A stretch of DNA of 38,864 nucleotides from Myxococcales bacterium FL481 (lineage in GTDB: Bacteria > Myxococcota_A > Polyangia > Nannocystales > Nannocystaceae): assembly GCA_006508105.1 (NCBI GenBank), contig QKPP01000072.1:1-38864 (forward strand). The letters run 5' to 3'. Positions 16,164 to 24,154 of the stretch are shown here, piece after piece. Position numbers and translations under genes: made by a program. The notes below the pieces were generated by a model that was not told the DNA's origin, did not search any database, and was given only the letters and a program-made list of their open reading frames with translations. Within the stretch, counting starts at the first letter, position 1, and every line of letters begins with the position of its first letter.

Positions 16164-17930
16164 ATGCTCCCGCCCGCGCTCACCATGATGGTGCTTGTCG
16201 CCGCCGCCCTCTTCGTGATGGCGCGCGGGCTGCTGGCGCCAGAACTGGCCCTGTCGGGGGTGGTGATTGTCGCCTTGCTGCTCGGCATCGTCGACACGCC
16301 GACCGCTTTGGCGGGGTTTTCATCGGAGAGCGTCCACACGGTGGGCCTGCTGCTCATCGTCTCCGCTGCCGTTCAACGCAGCGGGGCCATGGGACTGTTG
16401 CGACGCGTCTTGTTCTCGCGCGCCAGCTCGATGCTGATGGCCCAGGTCCGCGTCATCCTCCCGTCGAGCGTGCTCAGTGCGTTCCTCAACAACACGGCCG
16501 TGGTCGCGTTGCTGTTGCCTGTCGTCCGCGAGTGGGGACAACAGCTGCGATTCTCGCCGTCGCGGCTGCTCATCCCGCTAAGCTACGCCTCGATTCTCGG
16601 GGGCATGTGCACCCTGATCGGCACCAGCACCAACCTCGTCGTGCAAGGCCTGCTCCCGCCGGAACAGGCGGCGCGCTTCGGCATGTTCGACATCGCCAGC
16701 GTCGGCGTGCCCGCGGGACTGGCGGGCTTGTTGGTGATCTTCGTCGTCGGCCGCCGGCTACTGCCGGACCGCTCCACCAGCGACGAATTGTTCGCCGACC
16801 CGCGCACGTTTGCCACCGAACTTGTCGTCGAAGCCAACGGTCGGCTCGACGGGCGTCGCCTCGATGCCCTCGGCGTCGACGAAGGACTGGTGCTCAATCC
16901 CGTGGAGATCTGGCGCCGCGGGGTGGTGATCGCGGCCCCCCGACGCGACGAGAAACTCCAAGCCGACGACCACCTGGTCTTCGCCGGCCCGGCGACGGCC
17001 GCGTTGGCCGTGCATCGGATCGCGGGTTTGATCCCGGCCGATGACCAGCACTACGGCACCGGTGAACAGACGGGACGCCGCTTCTTCGAGCTCATCATCG
17101 GCGCGAGGTGCCCGCTGGTCGGCTCCCGTGTCGGTGAGGGAAGCTTTCGCAAGCGCTACGGCGGTGCTGTCGTCGCCGTGGCTCGCCACGGCGAGCCGGT
17201 CGGCTCGGGTGGGGTACGCAGCTGGATCTTTCAAGTGGGTGACATTGTGCTGGTCGAGGGCCCCCAGCGCCTCGAACAGTCGCTCGAGCGCAGCGGTGAA
17301 CTGGTGGTCCTCGCCGGCCACGGCGACAACGGCCGCCACAACCCCACGCTCGCCCGACTGGCGTTGCTCGTGGTGGTGGCCATGGTCACCAGTGCGGCCA
17401 CCGGACTGATTTCCACGTTCATGGCCGTGCTCTTGGCAGCCACGGCCTGCATCGCGCTACGCCTGCTACGGTGGACTCAGGCCCTCGAGGCCATTGACGC
17501 CAGATTGCTCTTGACGATCGCCGCCGCGCTCGGGGTTGGTCGCGCGCTCGAGCACAGCGGAGCCGCCGCGGCGCTCGCCGAGACCCTCGTCGACCTCGGT
17601 CAGGGCTCGCCCTGGGCCACGTTGGCCATCGTGTACGTCACCACGACCATCATCACCGAACTCGTCACGAACAACGCGGCGGCCGTGATCATGGTGCCGT
17701 TCGCCCTGGCGAGCGCGGCGACGCTGGGTGTCGATCCGATGGCGATGATCATGGCCGTGGCCATCGCCGCATCGGCGAGTTTCGTCACCCCCATCGGGTA
17801 TCAAACCAACTTGATGGTCTACGGGCCCGGCGGGTACCGGTTCGCCGACTTCCTCCGCGCCGGCCTGCCGGTCACGCTGGTCGTCGGCGCCACGACGATC
17901 GCCTTGGCCCCGCTGCTGTGGCCATTTTAG
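16164..17930 (+). CDS. SLC13-type permease with two RCK_C (TrkA-C) domains
   Basis: 588-residue inner-membrane transporter of the divalent-anion:sodium symporter/ion-transporter superfamily. The two half-repeats show the family hairpins: LNNTAVVALLLP (108-119) with IGTSTNLVVQG (152-162), and ITELVTNNAAAVIMVP with PIGYQTNLMVYGPGGY near the C-terminus. Between the halves lie two cytosolic RCK_C domains (about 215-292 and 300-385), which in relatives such as CysP/SLT-like sulfate transporters gate or regulate the pore by ligand binding. Substrate could be sulfate, a dicarboxylate or arsenite-like anion; not decided by sequence. The start is chosen at the hydrophobic N-terminus; a ribosome binding site is not clear. 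Confidence 0.9.
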   Translation: MLPPALTMMVLVAAALFVMARGLLAPELALSGVVIVALLLGIVDTPTALAGFSSESVHTVGLLLIVSAAVQRSGAMGLLRRVLFSRASSMLMAQVRVILPSSVLSAFLNNTAVVALLLPVVREWGQQLRFSPSRLLIPLSYASILGGMCTLIGTSTNLVVQGLLPPEQAARFGMFDIASVGVPAGLAGLLVIFVVGRRLLPDRSTSDELFADPRTFATELVVEANGRLDGRRLDALGVDEGLVLNPVEIWRRGVVIAAPRRDEKLQADDHLVFAGPATAALAVHRIAGLIPADDQHYGTGEQTGRRFFELIIGARCPLVGSRVGEGSFRKRYGGAVVAVARHGEPVGSGGVRSWIFQVGDIVLVEGPQRLEQSLERSGELVVLAGHGDNGRHNPTLARLALLVVVAMVTSAATGLISTFMAVLLAATACIALRLLRWTQALEAIDARLLLTIAAALGVGRALEHSGAAAALAETLVDLGQGSPWATLAIVYVTTTIITELVTNNAAAVIMVPFALASAATLGVDPMAMIMAVAIAASASFVTPIGYQTNLMVYGPGGYRFADFLRAGLPVTLVVGATTIALAPLLWPF

Positions 17931-18180
17931 CCCCGTCCGGGGCGACCCGAACCCGCACTCGCGTCGGGAACGGACCGTCCGCGACGTCGACGAACAACGC
18001 GCCCACGCTGGGTTTCGGAGTGAGCCCAGCGCGTTCGACAGGGCACTCGGCCCCCGTCGTTCGAGTTTTCACCGGTCTGCGAGTCGGCGCCGGTGTGCGC
18101 GTCGCCACCGGTGGGCGTTGGGCCGGGCGTGCGACCCAGGTCCGTGGAGCCGTCGATCGCGACCGCAGCGCGAGCCTCGG

Positions 18181-19449
18181 CTACTTCGTCCAGTAGTAGC
18201 GACGCGCCAGGATCACCGCGTGCATCTGATGCTGAGTCACGTCGATGCGCAGCGGGGCTTCCTTGCGATGGTTTTGAATGCCGCCAATCGCCTCGGGGTC
18301 GGTCGGGTTGTGCTCGCGGATGAACGTGTTGGCCAAGCTGTGACCGAGCTGCCACGACGTGAGCTTGGCGAGCCCTTTTTCCATGGTGCACGCGAACTTC
18401 TCGGCGTGCGCCCGGTCGCCCCGCAAGGCCGCCACCTGATACGCCGGCACGATTCCCTCGTACGCGTACGCAGTGTTGCGCGCGCGCTTGAGCGTGCGAT
18501 GGGTATCGATCATCCAGTCGGCTAGCTCGATGAGCCAGTCCCCGTACTTGCGCACATCGTCCCAACCGCTCGTGGCGAGCTCGAAATACACCATTGAACT
18601 CCACTGGTAGTAGCCCTTGGTGGTGTTCGAATCGGGGTCTTTGCGCCGCGCCTCGACGTTGTTGAGCTGGTACCCGGCATCGGCCTCTTGGCGCACGATG
18701 TCGCGCAAGTCATCGCGACCGAGGTAGCGCGCGGCCTTGGTCATGGCCAACAACGCCTCGCCGTCGAAATACGGCGAGGGTCGTCCGCGCGGCGTGCCGT
18801 CGTCGACCGAGAACTTGGCGTGGAATCGGCCCTCATCTTGCCGAGCCGAGAGCAAAAACTTGAGATATTCGTCCAAGTGCGCCCGCAGCTTCGTCGTGCG
18901 CTCCGCCGGTAGCGTGTTTTCTCCGCCTCGTAGGTAATCGATGTGCGCCAAGGCCACCAACGCCACCGTGCCCAGCGACCCGGTCTTGTCCCCTGGGTAC
19001 CGGATGAACCGGGCCCCATCTTCAGTAGTGGCCGAATGACGCTCGAAAAACCCCAGGGCTTGGTCGAGCGCCGCGGCGACTTCAGGCGAGGGGTTGTCGT
19101 GATAGATCAACGCGAGACCCCAAGCCGCGCCCGCTTGGCGCACCTGACTGTCTCCCGGGGTGTACGTCTTTTTGATCCAGTCGTACTCGTAGTCGAAGTT
19201 GCCCTCGTCCCGCTGGTGCGCGAGCAAAAACTTCACGCCGAGGTCCAGCGATTCGTCGAGCTTGGCGCGATTGAGCTTGCTGGAGCAACTGCCTGGCTCG
19301 ACCACGATGGGACCGTCCAACGACGACGACGACGACGGCGCCGTGTCCCGCCCCAACTCACCGCTGAGCAAGACGAACCCGGCCAGGCAGAGAATGGCGA
19401 CGACGGCCAGGGGGGCGAGATTGCGAGAGGCAGGGGTACTTTCGGCCAT
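18181..19449 (-). CDS. membrane-anchored alpha/alpha-toroid-like protein of unknown function
   Basis: 422 residues. A single N-terminal membrane helix (about 12-29, LAPLAVVAILCLAGFVLL) is followed by a Ser-rich linker (38-44) and a large extracytoplasmic helical domain. Repeating helix pairs containing LALIYHDNP, LGTVALVALAHIDYLR, YFDGEALLAMTKAARYLGRDD and YEGIVPAYQVAALRGD resemble an alpha/alpha-toroid as in terpene cyclase-like or six-hairpin glycosidase folds. I cannot assign an enzyme class; no DxDD motif of squalene/hopene cyclases is seen. ATG 19449 has GGAG 6 nt upstream; the frame runs further to 19575. It is convergent with the SLC13-type gene. It might be a glycan-acting protein, but that is only fold analogy. 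Confidence 0.8.
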   Translation of the reverse strand: MAESTPASRNLAPLAVVAILCLAGFVLLSGELGRDTAPSSSSSLDGPIVVEPGSCSSKLNRAKLDESLDLGVKFLLAHQRDEGNFDYEYDWIKKTYTPGDSQVRQAGAAWGLALIYHDNPSPEVAAALDQALGFFERHSATTEDGARFIRYPGDKTGSLGTVALVALAHIDYLRGGENTLPAERTTKLRAHLDEYLKFLLSARQDEGRFHAKFSVDDGTPRGRPSPYFDGEALLAMTKAARYLGRDDLRDIVRQEADAGYQLNNVEARRKDPDSNTTKGYYQWSSMVYFELATSGWDDVRKYGDWLIELADWMIDTHRTLKRARNTAYAYEGIVPAYQVAALRGDRAHAEKFACTMEKGLAKLTSWQLGHSLANTFIREHNPTDPEAIGGIQNHRKEAPLRIDVTQHQMHAVILARRYYWTK

Positions 19450-19654
19450 GAGACGCTCCGAGGGGGTAGTCACAGCACGATACAACGGATGGGAACCGGC
19501 GTCGGACCCCGACCACCGCCGCGACGAACCGAAGCCGCCCGGGGTCGCGAAAACCCAGGGTCGCCTGGGGTGCACCCCGTTGCGCCACCAACGCGGCCGG
19601 GGATGAGTTGCCTCGTCGCGCGAACGCGTCTATGTCAGCCCGACAGAAGATCCC

Positions 19655-20791
19655 ATGACACGAGTCGGATTCATCGGTTGGCGCGGGATGGTCGGGTCGG
19701 TGCTGCTCGAGCGAATGCAGGCCGAACGCGACTTCGAGTACATCGAACCCCACTTCTTCTCCACATCGCAGGTGGGGCAGCCCGGGCCCGCGCTGGGAGA
19801 CGGACCGGCGCCGCTCAAAGACGCCAATGACCCCGCGGCGCTCGGCGAGATGGACGTCGTGATCACCGCTCAAGGTAGCGACCACACCCTGGCCGTCCAC
19901 CCTCGCCTACGCGAGGCGGGCTGGTCGGGCTACTGGATCGACGCCGCCTCGGCGTTGCGGATGCGCGACGAAAGCGTCATCGTGCTCGACCCGGTCAATC
20001 GGGCTCGCATCGATGCCGCGCTCGCGGGTGGAACCAAAGATTTCATCGGGGGCAACTGCACCGTCAGCTTGATGTTGATGGCGATGGGCGGACTGATCGC
20101 GAGCGGGTGGTGCGAGTGGATCTCGAGCATGACCTACCAGGCCGCCTCGGGTTCTGGCGCTCGGCACATGCGAGAGCTCGTCGCGCAAATGGCCGCCATC
20201 GGCGATGCCGCCCGTGACGACCTCACGGACCCCCACCGCGCGATACTACAGTTGGACCGGACCGTGAGTGCCGCCAGCCAAAGCCCGACGTTTCCCACCG
20301 CGGCCTTCTCGGTGCCGCTGGCCGGCAGCTTGATCCCGTGGATCGACAAGGCCATGGGCAACGGCCAAGCCCGGGAAGAATGGAAGGCCCAAGCCGAAGG
20401 CAACAAGATCCTGGGGCTCGAGCCCGCCCTGCCGATCGACGGGACCTGCGTGCGGATCGGGGCGATGCGTTCCCATAGTCAGGCCCTGACCATCAAACTT
20501 TGCCGAGATGTCCCCATCGACGAGGTCGAGCGGCGCATCGTTGGGGCCCACCGCTGGGTCGACATCGTACCCAACGAGCCCGAGGCATCGCGTCACCGGC
20601 TCACCCCGGCGGCGGTCACCGGGACCTTGCGAGTGCCGGTGGGGCGCATTCGCAAGATGACGCTGGGGCCCGAGTACGTCTCGGCCTTCACGGTCGGCGA
20701 TCAGCTGCTTTGGGGGGCCGCAGAGCCGCTTCGCCGCACCCTTCGCATCGTGCTAGAGCAAACGGCAGGCGCCCCCGCACTCGACGGATAG
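19655..20791 (+). CDS. asd: aspartate-semialdehyde dehydrogenase
   Basis: 378-residue cytosolic enzyme that reduces aspartyl-4-phosphate with NADPH, the second step to lysine/diaminopimelate, threonine and methionine. The N-terminal NADP site VGFIGWRGMVGSVLLERM is the E. coli-type wording. Catalytic Cys135 lies in GGNCTVSLMLMAMGG, and the substrate/base His274 in MRSHSQALTIK; both numbers equal those of the E. coli enzyme. The QAASGSGA segment between is also conserved. It therefore belongs to the gamma-proteobacterial-type ASADH rather than the shorter Gram-positive type. It is followed on the same strand by the Hsp70-like gene after 172 nt; no other lysine or threonine gene is near. Confidence 0.96.
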   Translation: MTRVGFIGWRGMVGSVLLERMQAERDFEYIEPHFFSTSQVGQPGPALGDGPAPLKDANDPAALGEMDVVITAQGSDHTLAVHPRLREAGWSGYWIDAASALRMRDESVIVLDPVNRARIDAALAGGTKDFIGGNCTVSLMLMAMGGLIASGWCEWISSMTYQAASGSGARHMRELVAQMAAIGDAARDDLTDPHRAILQLDRTVSAASQSPTFPTAAFSVPLAGSLIPWIDKAMGNGQAREEWKAQAEGNKILGLEPALPIDGTCVRIGAMRSHSQALTIKLCRDVPIDEVERRIVGAHRWVDIVPNEPEASRHRLTPAAVTGTLRVPVGRIRKMTLGPEYVSAFTVGDQLLWGAAEPLRRTLRIVLEQTAGAPALDG

Positions 20792-20963
20792 TCCGGTCCG
20801 GCCGTCTCGCCCCGCCGCTCGGCGGATCCCCCACCCCGCCCTCGCACCGTCCGCGGTTTGCGCGCGGGTCGTGGGCCGGACGATGTCTCGAAGGTCCGCA
20901 CGGGGGCGACTGCGGCGACTGGCTTGCCCCATCGCCTTGCTGGCGCTACAAACCGCGCCCCCC

Positions 20964-22268
20964 ATGGCCGCACCAAGCTTTGTCGCCGGCGTCGACTTCG
21001 GTACGTCCAACACGGCGATCGCCGTGGCCGGAGCCGACCCAACCCCGCGGGTCGCCGCGTTCACGATGCTGCAAGGCACGACCCCGAGCTTTCGCAGTCT
21101 GCTGTTTTTCGACCCCGACGAGCAGGTCGTGAACGCCCCGGTCAACTATCACGCGGGTCCCGATGGCATCGAAGCGTACCTCGACGCCTTGGGCGAGGGT
21201 CGGCTCATCCAATCGTTCAAGACCCACCTTACCGCCACTTCGCTGGGGCGTACCCAGATCGGACCACACGCGCTCGATCTCGACCAGCTGCTGATCCTGT
21301 TTCTTCGTCGGTTTCGTGACCGAAGCGAGGCCGCGCTGCAATCGGAGGTGCGCGCGGCGGTGTTCGGCCGCCCCGTCCAGTTCGCAGGCGCCGACGAGAC
21401 CGCCGACAGCGACCGGGCCCAACGACGGCTGGAGCAAGCGGGCCGAGCCGCCGGATTCGACGTGGTGTCCGTCGAACTCGAGCCAATCGCCGCGGCGTAC
21501 CACCACGAGCAACGCCTCGACCGCGAGGAGCTGGCGTTGGTCGCCGACTTCGGTGGCGGCACCACGGACTTTTGTGTGATGCGACTGGGGCCGGCGCACC
21601 GCGAGCAAGCCGAGCGCCAGCGAGACATCTTGGCCACCGGCGGCATTGGGATCGCCGGTGACAATCTCGACGCCGCGATCATCGAAAACCTGGTCGCCCC
21701 GGCGTTGGGCAAAGGCAGTTGCTACCGCGAAATGGGCAAGCGATTGCCGATTCCCGCGTCCTACTACCACAAGCTGTCCCACTGGCATCAGCTCTCGTTT
21801 CTCCGTTCCGCCCGGACCCGGTCCGAGCTGGAACGCCTGGCCAAACTCGCCGACAAGCCGGACGCCATCGAGGCGTTGATGGAGCTCATCGAAGACAACC
21901 AGGGGTTTTACCTCCACAAATCCGTAGAAACGGCGAAGATCGCCATCTCGACCCGTGACGAGACGGAGTTCGTCTACGACAACGGAGGTCGTGCCATCCG
22001 CGGTCGGTTACGCCGCGCAGACTTCGACCGCTGGGTTGCCGACGATGTCGCTGCGATCGCCGGTTGCCTTGACGCGACGCTCGAGCGCGCCGGTCTCCGC
22101 CCCGAGCAAGTGGGACAAGTGTTCATGACCGGCGGCACGGCCTTCGTCCCCTGCATCCGCGGGGAGTTCGAGAGACGCTTCGGCCGGGAGAAGCTCGCGG
22201 GCGGCGACGAACTGCTGTCGATCGCATCGGGGCTCGCCCTGCGAGGCCGCCAGGCGGTACGCGGATAG
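20964..22268 (+). CDS. yegD: YegD-like short Hsp70 family protein
   Basis: 434 residues, i.e. an Hsp70/actin-type ATPase domain without a substrate-binding domain, as in E. coli YegD (about 450). Phosphate loop 1 is VDFGTSNTAIAV, phosphate loop 2 VADFGGGTTDFCVM, and the adenosine motif FMTGGTAFVP near the C-terminus; LEPIAAAYHHE is the connecting helix. The middle segment LSFLRSARTRSELERLAKLADKPDAIEALMELIEDNQGFYLHKSVETAKI matches the helical insert of this subgroup in style. Function of YegD proteins is not established; chaperone-like ATPase is a guess. The frame also allows an ATG at 20883 that would add a basic, hydrophobic, signal-like segment; 20964 gives the usual cytosolic start. No clear ribosome binding site for either. 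Confidence 0.85.
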   Translation: MAAPSFVAGVDFGTSNTAIAVAGADPTPRVAAFTMLQGTTPSFRSLLFFDPDEQVVNAPVNYHAGPDGIEAYLDALGEGRLIQSFKTHLTATSLGRTQIGPHALDLDQLLILFLRRFRDRSEAALQSEVRAAVFGRPVQFAGADETADSDRAQRRLEQAGRAAGFDVVSVELEPIAAAYHHEQRLDREELALVADFGGGTTDFCVMRLGPAHREQAERQRDILATGGIGIAGDNLDAAIIENLVAPALGKGSCYREMGKRLPIPASYYHKLSHWHQLSFLRSARTRSELERLAKLADKPDAIEALMELIEDNQGFYLHKSVETAKIAISTRDETEFVYDNGGRAIRGRLRRADFDRWVADDVAAIAGCLDATLERAGLRPEQVGQVFMTGGTAFVPCIRGEFERRFGREKLAGGDELLSIASGLALRGRQAVRG

Positions 22269-22586
22269 GCACCCGCCCTCCCCCGTCGGCGACGAACCGC
22301 GGTCCGAGGCGACGCTCCTCGTCATCCGAGGGTGCGCGAGCCTTGTGCACGAGCGTGGTCCCGACGTGGTCTGGCTCGCCCGCCTCGACGGGCGTCGTCC
22401 GAGGTGGACGGGTCTGGCGCCGCGCGTCGACAGGACGCCGTACGCCCCGCCACCTTGCGCAGCGACGCGGCTCCCGGCGGGCTCGCCCGCCGCGCGGGAC
22501 CGCTGGCGCCGCGGACAACCGTCTTCGCTCGTGGCTGAACACCCGCGACATGTTCGCGTCGAACCGAGTCTCGAAAGGACACACCC
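22269..22586. other. intergenic region, no gene seen
   Basis: About 320 bp between the Hsp70-like gene and the Spy-like gene, both plus. It probably holds the promoter of the latter. Overlapping open frames on both strands are composition-driven and lack domains. Confidence 0.4.
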
Positions 22587-23159
22587 ATGGCCCGACTCGC
22601 TCTATCCCCGACCCTCAAGACCCTCGGCGCGCTGGCGTTCGCCACCACCATCACTGCCGGTGCAGTGTTTGTCCCCGGTTCCGCCGACGCACAGGCCACG
22701 GCAGCCGCCCCCGAGCGCGGCCAAGGCCGCCACGCATCGGTCCACAAGCTATGCGCGGCACTGGAGTGCACACCAGAACAAAAGCAGCAACTGTCGGCGA
22801 TCAAACGCGAGGTTCGTCAAACAACGAAAGCCGAACGCCGCGCGCTCAAAGCCGATCGACAAGCCCTGGCCGCCGCGTTCCGCAGCGATGCCCTCGACCG
22901 TCAGCAAGTCGACCAACTGTTTGCGAGCATGCAGCTGCACCGCGACAACTTGTCCGAGGCGGTGGAGCAAGGTCTCGTCGACACCCACGCGGTCCTCACC
23001 CCGAAGCAACGGGAGATGCTCGCCCAGCGGCTGGAGCGTCGCGGCCCGAACGCGGCGCTGTCGGGCGGCAAGCGCCCTGGCGGCCAGAAAGCCCAGGCCC
23101 GTAGGCATCGGGGCGGGAACCCGAAGGGCCACAAGCGATCGCACCGCGAACGCGAGTAG
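22587..23159 (+). CDS. Spy/CpxP-like periplasmic protein (LTxxQ motif)
   Basis: 190 residues. A signal peptide (MARLALSPTLKTLGALAFATTITAGAV, cleavage probably after SADA near residue 34) leads to a highly helical, charged domain. TPEQKQQLSAIKREVRQTTKAERRALKADRQAL and the second motif LTPKQREMLAQRLERR carry the LTxxQ-type repeats that define the Spy/CpxP group, periplasmic chaperones and stress sensors, or heavy-metal-resistance relatives. The C-terminal 40 residues are Gly/Arg/Lys/His-rich and probably disordered, not typical of Spy. AAAGGA sits 7 nt before ATG, a good ribosome binding site. No CpxAR-type two-component genes are in the window. Confidence 0.85.
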   Translation: MARLALSPTLKTLGALAFATTITAGAVFVPGSADAQATAAAPERGQGRHASVHKLCAALECTPEQKQQLSAIKREVRQTTKAERRALKADRQALAAAFRSDALDRQQVDQLFASMQLHRDNLSEAVEQGLVDTHAVLTPKQREMLAQRLERRGPNAALSGGKRPGGQKAQARRHRGGNPKGHKRSHRERE

Positions 23160-23265
23160 ATCCCACGTGTCGTTCACCGTCACGTTTCACCGCTGACGTC
23201 GATCGGGCGCGACCACTTGACCGCCCACTCGCCAATCGAGCGTCGGTTGGCTAAAAGCGCCACCG

Positions 23266-23841
23266 ATGCCGATCTGGAGCTTCATTCGCCACGGAGAAAG
23301 CCAGGCCAACGCACAAGGCTGGTTCGCCGGTCGCGTGGACACCCCGCTGACCCCGCGCGGCGAACAACAAGCCGTTGCGGCTCGACCTCATCTCCATTCG
23401 GTCGCCATCGATCGCGTGATGGCGTCCGATCTAGAACGCGCGCGCCGAACCGCCGAGTTGCTGCTGGAATCGAGCTCGCTCTCGATCGAGCTCGTCACGC
23501 CGCACCTGCGCGAACGGTTCTGCGGAGACTGGGAACACCGGGAAATCGCGGCGATCGAAGCGACGGGCGACATGAAGATCTTCCGCTCGTGGGCCGGTCG
23601 ACCCCCCGGCGGGGAGAGCCTGCGCGACGTGGCCGCGCGGGTTCTGCCGTTTCTCGCCGGCGTCGAGGACCAGCGCGACACCTTGGTCGTGGCCCACGGC
23701 GCCTTGATCCGCACCATCGTCGGCCTGCTCGACAACACGGCTCCTGAAGAGATCGGCGCTTGGCGGCCGGCGAACTGCGAGTTTGTGACCCGGGACGTGC
23801 CACTGGGCCGCTTCGGCCAACTGTTGGCGACGTTGCCGTAG
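23266..23841 (+). CDS. histidine phosphatase family protein (phosphoglycerate mutase-like)
   Basis: 191 residues. The phosphohistidine motif RHGE is at 8-11 (His9), with SQAN after it; LTPRGEQQA at 28-36; SDLERARRTAELL at 54-66; and the second catalytic His144 in VVAHGALIRTIVG. This is the complete layout of the single-domain histidine phosphatase superfamily (GpmB/CobC/PhoE group). The substrate is not predictable; CobC-like alpha-ribazole phosphatase is one option, given the distant DUF1636 gene, but nothing nearby supports it. It begins about 105 nt after the Spy-like gene on the same strand. No strong ribosome binding site precedes the ATG. Confidence 0.9.
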   Translation: MPIWSFIRHGESQANAQGWFAGRVDTPLTPRGEQQAVAARPHLHSVAIDRVMASDLERARRTAELLLESSSLSIELVTPHLRERFCGDWEHREIAAIEATGDMKIFRSWAGRPPGGESLRDVAARVLPFLAGVEDQRDTLVVAHGALIRTIVGLLDNTAPEEIGAWRPANCEFVTRDVPLGRFGQLLATLP

Positions 23842-24154
23842 GTCGGTCGACGCCCCGAACGTGGGTCACGTGGCGAATCGAGCGTTCGCGTCGCCGTCGA
23901 TGGCGGAGCGGGACGGGACGGCGGTGGCGGCATGGAGGTCGACCCACCGTCCCCAGCGGAAGCGTGGGCATCGAACCAACGGCGAGGCGAAATCGCCAGA
24001 CGACCGACGAACGCGCTCAGGTGCACAACGGCGCGGAACTGCAGGCGCGGGGACGCTGGACGCGGCGTGGGTGGCGGACGGGAGCCGAGTAGAGAAAACC
24101 CTGCACTTGCCACAGGCCGACGCCGCACGGCCGCGCCGCAAATCAAACTCAGCT
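23842..24154. other. convergent intergenic region, no terminator seen
   Basis: About 310 bp between the phosphatase (plus) and the RCC1 lipoprotein (minus), where both transcripts should end. No hairpin with a T-run is visible on either strand, so termination may be Rho-dependent. No open frame here has a recognisable domain. Confidence 0.4.

Noticed and set aside
17930-17943. GCCCC-GTCC-GGGGC hairpin after the SLC13-type gene
   Set aside because: Only 5 bp of stem and no T-run on either strand; too weak to call a terminator.
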